A stretch of 31,028 nucleotides of DNA from Succinatimonas sp. UBA7265 (GTDB lineage Bacteria; Pseudomonadota; Gammaproteobacteria; Enterobacterales; Succinivibrionaceae): NCBI GenBank assembly GCA_002473165.1, contig DKSD01000045.1:4555-35582 (forward strand). Direction: 5' to 3'. The translations under genes were made by a program, and so were the position numbers. This document shows positions 13,020 to 20,532 of the stretch, one piece after another. Under the pieces are notes generated by a model, which did no database searches, was not told where the DNA came from, and worked only from the letters and a program-made list of their open reading frames with translations. Numbering within the stretch: position 1 is the first letter of the stretch; each line of letters begins with the position of its first letter.

Positions 13020-15086
13020 TTAGGCCTGTTTGCTCTTGGCAAGTTCAGCTTCCTCAAGCTGCATGAGGTAGTCGTGGATGGCAGTCTGCGAGCGCAGCGG
13101 CGCTTCGCCGGGCTCTGCCTTCACGTAGATGTTCTGCTGCAGTTCGTCGATGATGCGGGCCTTGCGGTTGTCGCGCTCCTGGAGATCGAGGATGTGCTTG
13201 ATGCGCGCGCGCAGATCGGGATCGAGCACCGGGGTGCCGACTTCGATGCGGTAGTCTAAGTTGCGGGTCATCCAGTCTGCCGAGCTGATATAGACCTCCT
13301 CATTGCCGCCGTTGCAGAAGATCATGACGCGCGGGTGCTCTAAGAAGCGATCCACTATCGAGGTGATATAGATGTTCTCGGAGAGCCCGGGGACGCCTGC
13401 TTTGAGCGAGCACATGCCGCGGATCACCGCGCGCACTTTCACGCCGGCCTGCGAGGCTTCATAGAGCTTGTCGACTAACTTGCGGTCGACGAGGTTGTTG
13501 ACCTTAAAGCGGATGTAGGCGGGCTTGCCCTGCTTTTTGTAGAAGATCTCGCGGTCGATCATGGCGCTGATGCGCTCGCGGGCGTTAAGCGGCGAGACCA
13601 TGAGCTGGGTGAAGTTCGGGCGGGTGTAGGGGTACTCGATGAACTCGAACACGTCCTCGACCTCGTCGGTGATCTTCTTGTTGACGGTAAAGAGCGCGAA
13701 GTCCGTGTAGATCTTCGCGGTCTTCTCGTTGAAGTTGCCGGTGCCGATGTGGGCGTAGCGCACGAGGCTCTCGCCCTCGCGGCGGGTCACGAGCACCAGC
13801 TTTGAGTGGATCTTAAGCGTCGGCAGGCCAAAGAGCACCTTTACGCCGGCGTCGGTCAGGCGCGAGGCCCACTTGATGTTGTTGGACTCGTCAAAGCGGG
13901 CTTTGAGCTCGACGACCACGGTGACGCTCTTGCCGTTGTTGGCCGCGTCGATGAGGGAGTTGATGACGCGCGAGTTCGAGGCGACGCGGTAGATGTTGAT
14001 CTTGATGGACATCACCTGCGGATCGTAGGAGGCCTGGCGCAAAAACTCCGTGAGATAGTCAAAGGAGTAGTAAGGGTAGTAGAGCAGCACATCCTTTTTG
14101 GCGATGGCCTCAAAGGGGGTGTCAGCGGTGTCAAAGGCCGTGGAGCGCACCTCGGAGAGCGGCTCGTTGAGCATGCCGTCGCCGATGGCCGGGAAATCCA
14201 TGAAGTCCTTGAAGTTGTGGTAGCGGTTGCCCGGCATCAGCGAGTCTATGGACGAGAGCTTGAGCTCTTTGGCCATGAAGTTCACGATGTCGCGCGGCAT
14301 GGCCGCGTCGTAGGCAAAGCGCACCGGCTTGGCGTTAAGGCGCTGTTTTAAAGACTCTGACATGTCCGCGAGCAGCGATTTGTCGAGGTTGCCCGAGAGA
14401 TCGTACTCGGCGTCGCGGTTCATCTTAATGGAGTAGGCCTCGATGCTCTCGTAGGAGAACAGGTGCTTGAAGATCATGTCGAGGTTCATGCGGATGACGT
14501 CGTCTAAGAACATCAGCGTCGTGGAGTTGTTCTCAGTGGGCAGGCGGATAAAGCGCGGCAGCGCGTCCGTGGGGATCTCGATCAACGCATAGGAATTGCC
14601 TTTTACCGAGCTCATGCGCACGAAGAGGTAGGTGTACTGATCTTTTAGGAACGAGAGCAGATCGGTGTCCTCGTCGATGATCACCGGGTTGATGTGCTTT
14701 AGCACATGGTGGCGGAAATAGCGCGAGACCCAGGACTGCTGATCGGGGGTGACGCTCTTCTCGTCGCGCAGGAAGATGCTGTGCTGCGCCAGCTCCTCGG
14801 TGAGCTTGTGGAAGAGCTCGTTTAAGGTCATCTGGTAGCGCGCGGCCTCGTTTTGCACCCGCTTTAAGAGGTTGACCTCCTCCTCGTGGATGCCGCGCTC
14901 TTTGTTGATCATCACCTGGCGCTTGAGCTCGGCGACGCGCACTTTGAAGAATTCATCCTGGTTGTTGGAGTAGATGCCCAAAAAGCGCACGCGCTCGATG
15001 AGCGGCACGGAGGGATCGGCGGCCTCCTGCAGCACTCTGCCGTTAAAGGAAAGCCATGAGAGTTCTTTGGGGGTGAAATTTGACAT
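13020..15086 (-). CDS. ppk: Polyphosphate kinase 1
   Basis: From ATG 15086 the protein is 688 residues, the same as E. coli Ppk1. It polymerises the gamma-phosphate of ATP into polyphosphate at the inner membrane. Seen: N-terminal ELSWLSFNGRVLQEA and IYSNNQDEFFKVRVAELKR, then RYHNFKDFMDFP, LLYYPYYSFD, IKINIYRVA, and the two phospholipase-D-like C domains with the autophosphorylated histidine in LKIHSKLVLV (about 433) and the second conserved histidine in DRFLEHPRV (about 590). GAGG stands nine bases before this ATG; an in-frame GTG at 15101 has none. In E. coli ppx follows ppk; here a terminator follows directly, so no exopolyphosphatase partner is encoded alongside. Confidence 0.96.
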   Translation of the reverse strand: MSNFTPKELSWLSFNGRVLQEAADPSVPLIERVRFLGIYSNNQDEFFKVRVAELKRQVMINKERGIHEEEVNLLKRVQNEAARYQMTLNELFHKLTEELAQHSIFLRDEKSVTPDQQSWVSRYFRHHVLKHINPVIIDEDTDLLSFLKDQYTYLFVRMSSVKGNSYALIEIPTDALPRFIRLPTENNSTTLMFLDDVIRMNLDMIFKHLFSYESIEAYSIKMNRDAEYDLSGNLDKSLLADMSESLKQRLNAKPVRFAYDAAMPRDIVNFMAKELKLSSIDSLMPGNRYHNFKDFMDFPAIGDGMLNEPLSEVRSTAFDTADTPFEAIAKKDVLLYYPYYSFDYLTEFLRQASYDPQVMSIKINIYRVASNSRVINSLIDAANNGKSVTVVVELKARFDESNNIKWASRLTDAGVKVLFGLPTLKIHSKLVLVTRREGESLVRYAHIGTGNFNEKTAKIYTDFALFTVNKKITDEVEDVFEFIEYPYTRPNFTQLMVSPLNARERISAMIDREIFYKKQGKPAYIRFKVNNLVDRKLVDKLYEASQAGVKVRAVIRGMCSLKAGVPGLSENIYITSIVDRFLEHPRVMIFCNGGNEEVYISSADWMTRNLDYRIEVGTPVLDPDLRARIKHILDLQERDNRKARIIDELQQNIYVKAEPGEAPLRSQTAIHDYLMQLEEAELAKSKQA

Positions 15087-15207
15087 AACTAATGACCTCA
15101 CTGCGGACAGTTTCCGAACGCTGCGAAGGCAGCCAGAACAGGTCCTAAAGCATTTCTAAAATGCTAGCCCTTGAATATTAATTTTATGTTAACGCCCGCG
15201 CAGGCGC
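15087..15207 (-). promoter_or_regulatory. ppk upstream region with a small hairpin
   Basis: The 121 bases between the lipoprotein stop and the ppk start are locally AT-rich. A hairpin AGCATTT/AAATGCT (15149-15155 with 15159-15165) lies in the presumed leader. I find no clear -35/-10 pair and no convincing Pho box, so ppk may be read from its own weak promoter or as the tail of the bamE operon. Confidence 0.35.
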
Positions 15208-15798
15208 TCAGCGCCGCCCCGAGGCGAGGTTTAAGAGCTTAAGCCTGGCGCTGCGCGAGCCCTGCCTTGCGGCAAAGGCCAAAAGCGCCGCGCCCTGGCT
15301 TATGGTGCGCGGATCCTCGCAGAAGACCGCGCCTGCAAGCTCATAGCCTGCGGACAGGCCTTTGAAGTTGCACACCTGCCGCAGCCAGAAGGCGCCCTCG
15401 GAGAGCCTGCCCTTTGCGTAAAACTCCCTGGAGATGCGGGCGCACTCCTCGGCATCAGGCAGGCTCTTTTCAAAGAGGCTGCCGCCTGATTCAAGATCGG
15501 CTTTCCTCAGGCAGGCCTCAAGCAGCAGCACCAGCCTGGGGTCTTGCAGGGCATAGGGTTCTTTAAAAGCGGGATCGCTGCGGCTTTTTATAGCCTCGTC
15601 ATAAAGGTCCGGGGCCAGTTCCGTGCGCCCTAAGATGCAGTGCCGGGCGCGTTGCGCAAAATCCTGCATGAGCGGATCGTCAAAGCGCTCCTCCTGCACC
15701 GCTTCAGGCTGCGGCGCGGGCTTCTCGGCCTCCTCGTTTTCTATGGAGCAGCCGCAGAGCGTCAGGCAGAAGGCGGCCAGCGCCGCAGCCTTTTTCAC
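15208..15798 (-). CDS. Small lipoprotein with Sel1-like C-terminal repeat, function unknown
   Basis: A 196-residue protein starting MKKAAALAAFCLTLCGCS, a lipoprotein signal with the lipidated cysteine at 17 (lipobox LCGC). After an acidic, proline-rich linker (about 20-40) the rest is mostly helical with paired helices; the end (GAALLAFAARQGSRSARLKL) resembles a Sel1/TPR-type repeat, and several cysteines could form disulfides. I do not recognise a named family. Its ATG overlaps the bamE stop by four bases, so the two are translationally coupled. A role in the outer membrane or periplasm, possibly near the BAM machinery, is inferred from location only. Confidence 0.7.
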   Translation of the reverse strand: MKKAAALAAFCLTLCGCSIENEEAEKPAPQPEAVQEERFDDPLMQDFAQRARHCILGRTELAPDLYDEAIKSRSDPAFKEPYALQDPRLVLLLEACLRKADLESGGSLFEKSLPDAEECARISREFYAKGRLSEGAFWLRQVCNFKGLSAGYELAGAVFCEDPRTISQGAALLAFAARQGSRSARLKLLNLASGRR

Positions 15799-16193
15799 TG
15801 AGCGCTGTCCTGCGCGCTCTCCTCAGGGGCCGGGGCGGGAGCGCCCATGTCAAGCGGCACCGAGAATTCGGCGGGGGCTTTGAAATCGCCCTGCATGGCC
15901 GCGAGCGTGCCGCCCTGGAAGAGCAGGATCAGGTTTTCGATTTTGGGATCAGACCAGCCTTGGCGCAGATAGTGCACGTAATACCAGCGACTGGAGTCAA
16001 AAGGATCGATGAGCATCGGGGTGCCCAGGATAAAGCGCACCTGTTCGGGCGTCATGCCGACGCGCAGTTTGTCGACAGCAGACTGTTCCACGAAGTTGCC
16101 CTGAGCCAGATCGCTGCGGTAGGCGCAGCCGCTTAAGAAAAAGGCAGCCAGGAGCGCGGCTCCGGCTGCGGCGCGGAAGTACGGAAATTTCAT
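15795..16193 (-). CDS. bamE: Outer membrane assembly lipoprotein BamE (SmpA/OmlA family)
   Basis: From ATG 16193 the protein is 132 residues with a lipoprotein signal and lipobox LSGC (C23). The mature part carries YRSDLAQGNFV, VDKLRVGMTPEQVRFILGTPMLIDPF and RWYYVHYLRQG, the signature of BamE, a small subunit of the beta-barrel assembly complex. The C-terminal tail after about 105 is longer than in E. coli (113 total) and rich in Pro, Ala, Glu. An upstream in-frame start at 16265 would bury the signal peptide and overlap the grpE promoter, whereas AGAGG lies six bases before 16193. Divergent from grpE. Confidence 0.92.
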   Translation of the reverse strand: MKFPYFRAAAGAALLAAFFLSGCAYRSDLAQGNFVEQSAVDKLRVGMTPEQVRFILGTPMLIDPFDSSRWYYVHYLRQGWSDPKIENLILLFQGGTLAAMQGDFKAPAEFSVPLDMGAPAPAPEESAQDSAQ

Positions 16194-16211
16194 AAAAAAC
16201 CTCTTTTTCAA

Positions 16212-16220
16212 ATTGTAGCA
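16212..16220 (-). promoter_or_regulatory. Extended -10 promoter of bamE
   Basis: On the minus strand TGCTACAAT (TGN plus TACAAT) ends about 19 bases before the bamE start. No good -35 is present, which fits an extended -10 promoter. The predicted leader is only about 12 bases. Confidence 0.5.
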
Positions 16221-16238
16221 AATCCGCGCCGCAGCGCC

Positions 16239-16268
16239 CTTGAAATTCTCAAAGCCCATCCCCATGTA
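16239..16268 (+). promoter_or_regulatory. Sigma-32 heat-shock promoter of grpE
   Basis: CTTGAAA (16239-16245), a 14-base spacer, then CCCCATGTA (16260-16268). This is very close to the RpoH consensus (CTTGAAA, 13-15 bases, CCCCATnT). Transcription would start near 16275, about 36 bases before the grpE ATG. Confidence 0.85.
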
Positions 16269-16310
16269 GCGCTTAGCACTAATTTTTCATGATTTTTTCT
16301 GTGAGCACAA

Positions 16311-17081
16311 ATGCAAAAAGAAGAGGAAGAACTCAAGAAGAGCATGGCCGGGGCCGCCTCGGCAACGGCCGCGGCGCCTGCTGCGGCAACTGCGGCTCAG
16401 GTACCGGATCCCGCCGCCCCCGCCGCCTCAGCCAAGGCTCCCGAAGCGCAGCCCCAGTCTCAGGTCCAAGAGCCTGCCGCTGAGCAGGCTGAGGCCAAGG
16501 CCGATCCGGTTGCGCAGCTGCAATCTGAGGTCGAGGCGCTCAAGGCGCAGCTTAAAGAGACCGAGGATAAAGCGCACGCTGATTTGGATCGCATGGCCCG
16601 CGCCGCGGCCGAGGCGGAGAACCGCCGCAAGCGCGCCGAGGCCGATGTCGAGCGCGAACGCAAGTTTGCCAATGAGAAGATCTTAAAGGCGCTGCTGCCG
16701 GTGGTCGATTCTTTGGACCTTGCCATGGCGCACACCGATCCCAATAATGAAGCGCTCAAGGTCACCTACGAGGGCATCTCCAACACCATGGATTTGTTCT
16801 TAAAGGAGCTGGAGAAATTCGGCGTCAAACGCATCGATCCCAAAGGCCAGCCTTTTAACCCCAACGAGCATCAGGCCGTGTCCATGGTGCCGTCAAACGA
16901 GGTCAAGCCCAACTGCGTGTTAAACGTCATGCAAAAGGGCTTTAGCTTAAACGGGCGCGTCGTGCGCCCTGCCATGGTGATCGTGGCCAAAGCCCCTGAG
17001 GGCCAGCCTCCCAAAGCCGATGACGGCAAAAAAGACGGGGAGCAGCCCCAGCAGGGCGGCACGATAAATCTTGAGGCGTGA
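16311..17081 (+). CDS. grpE: GrpE, nucleotide exchange factor of DnaK
   Basis: A 256-residue GrpE. After a long Ala/Pro/Gln-rich N-terminus (about 12-65) comes the dimerising coiled coil (AQLQSEVEALKAQLKETED to about 120), the FANEKILKALLPVVDSLDLAM block, and the beta-domain with FGVKRIDPKGQPFNPNEHQAVSMV and VMQKGFSLNGRVVRPAMVIVAK. GrpE releases ADP from DnaK and acts as its thermosensor. It is longer than E. coli GrpE (197) because of the low-complexity N- and C-terminal stretches. The Shine-Dalgarno is weak (GTGAG). It directly precedes dnaK, unlike in E. coli, where the two are apart. Confidence 0.95.
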   Translation: MQKEEEELKKSMAGAASATAAAPAAATAAQVPDPAAPAASAKAPEAQPQSQVQEPAAEQAEAKADPVAQLQSEVEALKAQLKETEDKAHADLDRMARAAAEAENRRKRAEADVERERKFANEKILKALLPVVDSLDLAMAHTDPNNEALKVTYEGISNTMDLFLKELEKFGVKRIDPKGQPFNPNEHQAVSMVPSNEVKPNCVLNVMQKGFSLNGRVVRPAMVIVAKAPEGQPPKADDGKKDGEQPQQGGTINLEA

Positions 17082-17082
17082 G

Positions 17083-17108
17083 CTTGAAAAAAGGCAAAGC
17101 GCCCCCAA
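17083..17108 (+). promoter_or_regulatory. Second sigma-32-like promoter, upstream of dnaK
   Basis: CTTGAAA (17083-17089), 13-base spacer, then CCCCAA (17103-17108). Begins one base after the grpE stop. The -10 is a poorer match than that of grpE. Confidence 0.55.
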
Positions 17109-17129
17109 GTGTAAAGCAGGCAAGATTTC

Positions 17130-17158
17130 AGGGGTGCGTAAATAAAAACGCAGCCCCT
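17130..17158 (+). promoter_or_regulatory. Hairpin in the dnaK leader
   Basis: AGGGGTGCGT (17130-17139) pairs with ACGCA-G-CCCCT (17148-17158) with one bulged G and an A-rich loop. No T-run follows, so it is not a terminator; it may stabilise the dnaK mRNA or tune readthrough. It ends 36 bases before the ATG. Confidence 0.5.
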
Positions 17159-17194
17159 ATATAAAAGAGAAAGAATTATTCGGAGACATTAACT

Positions 17195-19150
17195 ATGGGC
17201 AAGATTATCGGTATTGATCTGGGCACCACCAATTCCTGCGTTGCAGTTTTGGACGGTGACAAGGTCCGCGTCCTCGAGAACTCCGAGGGCCGCCGCACCA
17301 CTCCTTCCATCGTCGCCTATGCCGACGACGGCGAGATCCTGGTAGGCGAGAGCGCCAAGCGCCAGGCCGTCACCAACCCTAAGAACACGCTGTTTGCCAT
17401 CAAGCGCCTCATCGGCCGCCGTTACGAGGACGGCGAGGTGCAGCGCGACATCCCGCTTATGCCGTTTAAGATCGTCAAGGCCGACAACGGCGACGCCTGG
17501 GTCGAGGTCCGCGACAAGAAACTGGCCCCGCCGCAGATCTCCGCCGAGGTCTTAAAGAAGATGAAGAAGACCGCCGAGGACATCTTAGGCGAGAAGGTCA
17601 CGGAAGCCGTGATCACCTGCCCGGCCTACTTCAACGACTCCCAGCGCCAGGCCACGAAAGACGCCGGCCGCATCGCCGGGCTTGATGTCAAGCGCATCAT
17701 CAACGAGCCTACCGCGGCATCTATCGCCTACGGCGAGGACAAGGTCAAGGGCGAGCGCAAGATCGCCGTTTACGACTTGGGCGGCGGCACGTTCGATATC
17801 TCGATCATCGACATCGACGAAGTCGACGGCGAAAAGACCTTTGAGGTGCTGGCCACGAACGGCGACACCCACTTAGGCGGCGAGGATTTTGACAACCGCG
17901 TCATGAACTACCTCATCGACGAGTTCAAGAACGAGCAGGGCGTGGATCTGCACAAAGATCAGCTGGCGCTGCAGCGTCTGAAGGAAGCGGCCGAGAAAGC
18001 CAAGATCGAGCTGTCCTCCTCGCAGCAGACCGACGTGAACCTGCCGTACATCACCGCTGACGCCTCCGGCCCTAAACACATGAACATCAGGATCACCCGC
18101 GCCAAGCTCGAGAGCCTGGTCGAAGATCTGGTGAACAAGACGCTCGATCCGGTGAAGACCGCTTTGAAGGACGCGGGCATGCAGCCCTCCGACGTCGACG
18201 ACGTCATCCTGGTAGGCGGCCAGTCCCGCATGCCGATGGTGCAGAAGCTCGTGGCCGATTTCTTCGGCAAAGAGCCGCGCAAGGACGTCAACCCTGACGA
18301 AGCCGTCGCCATCGGCGCGGCCATCCAGGGCGGCGTGCTCACCGGCGAGAAGAAAGACGTGCTGCTGCTCGATGTCACCCCGCTGTCGCTGGGCATTGAG
18401 ACCTTAGGCGGCGTGATGACCACCCTGATCCCGAAGAACACCACCATCCCGACCAAGAAGTCGCAGGTGTTCTCCACCGCCGAGGACAACCAGCCGGCCG
18501 TGACCATCCACGTGCTGCAAGGCGAACGCAAGAGAGCCTCTGACAACAAGTCCTTGGGCCAGTTCAACCTTGAGGGCATCGCCCCGGCGCCGCGCGGCGT
18601 GCCGCAGATCGAGGTGACGTTCGACATCGACGCCGACGGCCTGATCCACGTCTCGGCCAAAGACAAGAACACCGGCAAGGAGCAGAAGATCACCATCCAG
18701 TCGTCTTCAGGCCTTTCCGATGAGGACATCCAGCGCATGGTGCACGAGGCTGAAGAGCACAGCGCCGATGACAAGAAGTTTGAGGATCTGGCCAACGCCC
18801 GCAACCGCGCCGATGCCACCTCGCACAGCATCCGCAAGCAGTTAAACGACTTAGGCGACAAGGTCTCGGGCGCCGACAAAGAGCGCGTGAACAAGGCATT
18901 GAACGAGCTGGAGCTGGCGATCCGCGGCGATGACAAGGACAAGATCGAGTCTGCCGAGAAGGCTGCCATGGAGGCCGCGCAAAGCCTGATGACCGCCGCG
19001 CAGCAGAGCGCCCAGCAGGCTCAGGCCCAGGCCCGCGCCAAGGCCCAGCAGCAGTCCTCCTCCTCTTCCTCTCAGGGCGCAGGCGCCAAGAAGGATGACG
19101 ACGTCGTGGATGCCGAATTCGAGGAAGTCGATGACGGCAAGAACAAGTAA
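17195..19150 (+). CDS. dnaK: DnaK, Hsp70 chaperone
   Basis: A 651-residue DnaK. The ATPase domain begins GKIIGIDLGTTNSCVAV (phosphate-1), with ACPAYF-type block TCPAYFNDSQRQATKDAG, INEPTAASIAYG, connect/phosphate-2 VYDLGGGTFDISI and adenosine motif VGGQSRMPMV. The linker DVLLLDVTPLSLGIETLGG leads to the substrate domain (about 395-505) and the helical lid. The tail is Gln/Ser-rich and ends EFEEVDDGKNK, a variant of the usual EEVKDDK. Good GGAG before the ATG. It works with GrpE and DnaJ encoded on either side. Dense GATC sites (20 counted by eye) and TTA leucine codons only before A- or G-starting codons are unusual for such a gene. Confidence 0.98.
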   Translation: MGKIIGIDLGTTNSCVAVLDGDKVRVLENSEGRRTTPSIVAYADDGEILVGESAKRQAVTNPKNTLFAIKRLIGRRYEDGEVQRDIPLMPFKIVKADNGDAWVEVRDKKLAPPQISAEVLKKMKKTAEDILGEKVTEAVITCPAYFNDSQRQATKDAGRIAGLDVKRIINEPTAASIAYGEDKVKGERKIAVYDLGGGTFDISIIDIDEVDGEKTFEVLATNGDTHLGGEDFDNRVMNYLIDEFKNEQGVDLHKDQLALQRLKEAAEKAKIELSSSQQTDVNLPYITADASGPKHMNIRITRAKLESLVEDLVNKTLDPVKTALKDAGMQPSDVDDVILVGGQSRMPMVQKLVADFFGKEPRKDVNPDEAVAIGAAIQGGVLTGEKKDVLLLDVTPLSLGIETLGGVMTTLIPKNTTIPTKKSQVFSTAEDNQPAVTIHVLQGERKRASDNKSLGQFNLEGIAPAPRGVPQIEVTFDIDADGLIHVSAKDKNTGKEQKITIQSSSGLSDEDIQRMVHEAEEHSADDKKFEDLANARNRADATSHSIRKQLNDLGDKVSGADKERVNKALNELELAIRGDDKDKIESAEKAAMEAAQSLMTAAQQSAQQAQAQARAKAQQQSSSSSSQGAGAKKDDDVVDAEFEEVDDGKNK

Positions 19151-19169
19151 CCTTTAAAGGTGACTTGTA

Positions 19170-19202
19170 AAAAGGCGGGCGGCCGCAGGCTGCCTGCCTT
19201 TT
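19170..19202 (+). terminator. Terminator-like hairpin between dnaK and dnaJ
   Basis: AAAAGGCGGGC (19170-19180) pairs with GCCTGCCTTTT (19192-19202), 11 bases with one G-U pair and an 11-base loop, ending in a short T-run. Probably a partial terminator lowering dnaJ relative to dnaK. Confidence 0.6.
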
Positions 19203-19229
19203 AAAGTTTCAGCGGACAGACAGGAAACT

Positions 19230-20414
19230 ATGGCTCAGAAACGCGATTACTACGAAGTGCTGGGAGTGTCGAAAACGGCCTCTGAGGATGAGATCAAGCA
19301 CGCTTTCAAACGCCTGGCGATTAAATACCACCCTGACCGCAACAAGGCCCCGGACGCCGCGGCGAAATTCTCGGAGATCAACGAGGCTTATCAGGTCTTA
19401 AGCGATCCGCAAAAGCGCGCCGCTTACGATCAGATGGGCTTTGCGGGCGTTGACGGCTCGGCAGGCGGCGCTGGCGGCAACCCGTTCGGCGCCGGCGGGG
19501 CGGACTTCAACGACATCTTCGGGGATATCTTCGGGGACATCTTCGGCGGGGCCGCCAGGGGATCCTCAGGGCCGCGCTCCGTGCCCGGGCGCGACATGCA
19601 GGTGCGCCTGGCTATTTCTCTTGAGGAGGCCGTCAGAGGCATTACCCGCAAGATCCGCATCACGACCTATGTCAAATGCCCGACCTGCGGCGGCAGCGGC
19701 GGCAAGGCAGGCTCCAAGCCTGAGCCTTGCCCGCACTGCCACGGCACCGGCCAGATCCACGCCCGCCAGGGATTCATGTCGTTCTCCCAGACCTGCCCGA
19801 ACTGCCACGGCACCGGGCAGATCGTGTCCAACCCCTGCCCGGACTGCTCCGGCACCGGCCGCGTCAAGAAGACGAAGACGCTGCAGGTCAACATTCCCGC
19901 AGGCGTGGACACCGGCGATCGCCTGCGCCTCTCCGGCGAGGGCGAGGCCGGTCTGAACGGCGCGCCCGCAGGCGATCTTTATGTGGCCTTTGAGATCAAG
20001 CCCCATGAGATCTTCAAGCGCGACGGCAACGATCTCTACTGCGAGGTGCCGATCTCCTACGCCACGGCCGCCTTGGGCGGTGAGATCGAGGTGCCGACCT
20101 TAGACGGCAGGCTTAAGGTGCGCATCCCTGCGGAGACCCAGACCGGCAAGGTCATGAGGCTTTCGGGCAAAGGAGTGCGCTCGCTTAACACCGCCGTGCC
20201 GGGCAACCTCTATTGCAAGGTCGTTGTCGAGACCCCTGTGAACTTAAACGCCGAGCAAAAAGAACTGCTGCGCAAGCTTGAGGCCTCGCTAAACGGCGGC
20301 GACATCAGCTCAGAGGGCGGCGTGTCCAAGCCATCGGGGAAGGTTGACCACAAGCCCAAAAGCACAGGCTTCATGAAGAATGTCAGGAAATTTTTCGACG
20401 ATCTCTCAAAGTAA
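19230..20414 (+). CDS. dnaJ: DnaJ, Hsp40 co-chaperone
   Basis: A 394-residue class I J-protein. J domain at about 6-70 with HPD at 34-36; Gly/Phe-rich region (about 75-125) with NDIFGDIFGDIFGG; zinc-binding domain with four CxxCxGxG repeats (CPTCGGSG, CPHCHGTG, CPNCHGTG, CPDCSGTG); then the C-terminal substrate domains (VNIPAGVDTGDRLRLSGEGE, VPTLDGRLKVRIPAETQTG). It delivers clients to DnaK and stimulates its ATPase. GGAAA precedes the ATG. It is slightly longer than E. coli DnaJ (376) in the Gly-rich region and at the C-terminus. Confidence 0.97.
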   Translation: MAQKRDYYEVLGVSKTASEDEIKHAFKRLAIKYHPDRNKAPDAAAKFSEINEAYQVLSDPQKRAAYDQMGFAGVDGSAGGAGGNPFGAGGADFNDIFGDIFGDIFGGAARGSSGPRSVPGRDMQVRLAISLEEAVRGITRKIRITTYVKCPTCGGSGGKAGSKPEPCPHCHGTGQIHARQGFMSFSQTCPNCHGTGQIVSNPCPDCSGTGRVKKTKTLQVNIPAGVDTGDRLRLSGEGEAGLNGAPAGDLYVAFEIKPHEIFKRDGNDLYCEVPISYATAALGGEIEVPTLDGRLKVRIPAETQTGKVMRLSGKGVRSLNTAVPGNLYCKVVVETPVNLNAEQKELLRKLEASLNGGDISSEGGVSKPSGKVDHKPKSTGFMKNVRKFFDDLSK

Positions 20415-20436
20415 GCGCGCCTCCGCCTTGGGCTTC

Positions 20437-20465
20437 TTGAAAGAGCCCGGGCCAAAGGCTACACT
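20437..20465 (+). promoter_or_regulatory. Promoter of greA
   Basis: TTGAAA (20437-20442), exactly 17 bases, TACACT (20460-20465). Start expected near 20472. The preceding C also makes CTTGAAA, a possible sigma-32 -35, but no CCCCAT follows. Confidence 0.75.
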
Positions 20466-20471
20466 TTAATC

Positions 20472-20512
20472 AGGACGGGCGCCCAATTCCTGGTTGGGCG
20501 TTCATTTTTTTA
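20472..20512 (+). ncRNA. GraL-like terminated leader RNA of greA (candidate)
   Basis: Between the greA promoter and the gene is an intrinsic terminator: CGCCCAA (20480-20486) with TTGGGCG (20494-20500), loop TTCCTGG, then TTCATTTTTTT. A transcript from about 20472 would mostly end near 20512 as an RNA of about 40 bases, and only readthrough would reach greA. E. coli greA has the same layout, producing the GraL RNAs. That this one is a functional RNA is an inference. Confidence 0.6.
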
Positions 20513-20532
20513 CTTTTAAAAAGGTGATCTAA

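Noticed and set aside
13806..14351. 181-codon open frame antisense to ppk
   Set aside because: Val/Gly/Asp/Arg-rich shadow frame without a ribosome binding site or any recognised motif.
17959..18969. 336-codon open frame antisense to dnaK
   Set aside because: Ser/Arg-rich translation with no motif; dnaK on the other strand explains the conservation.
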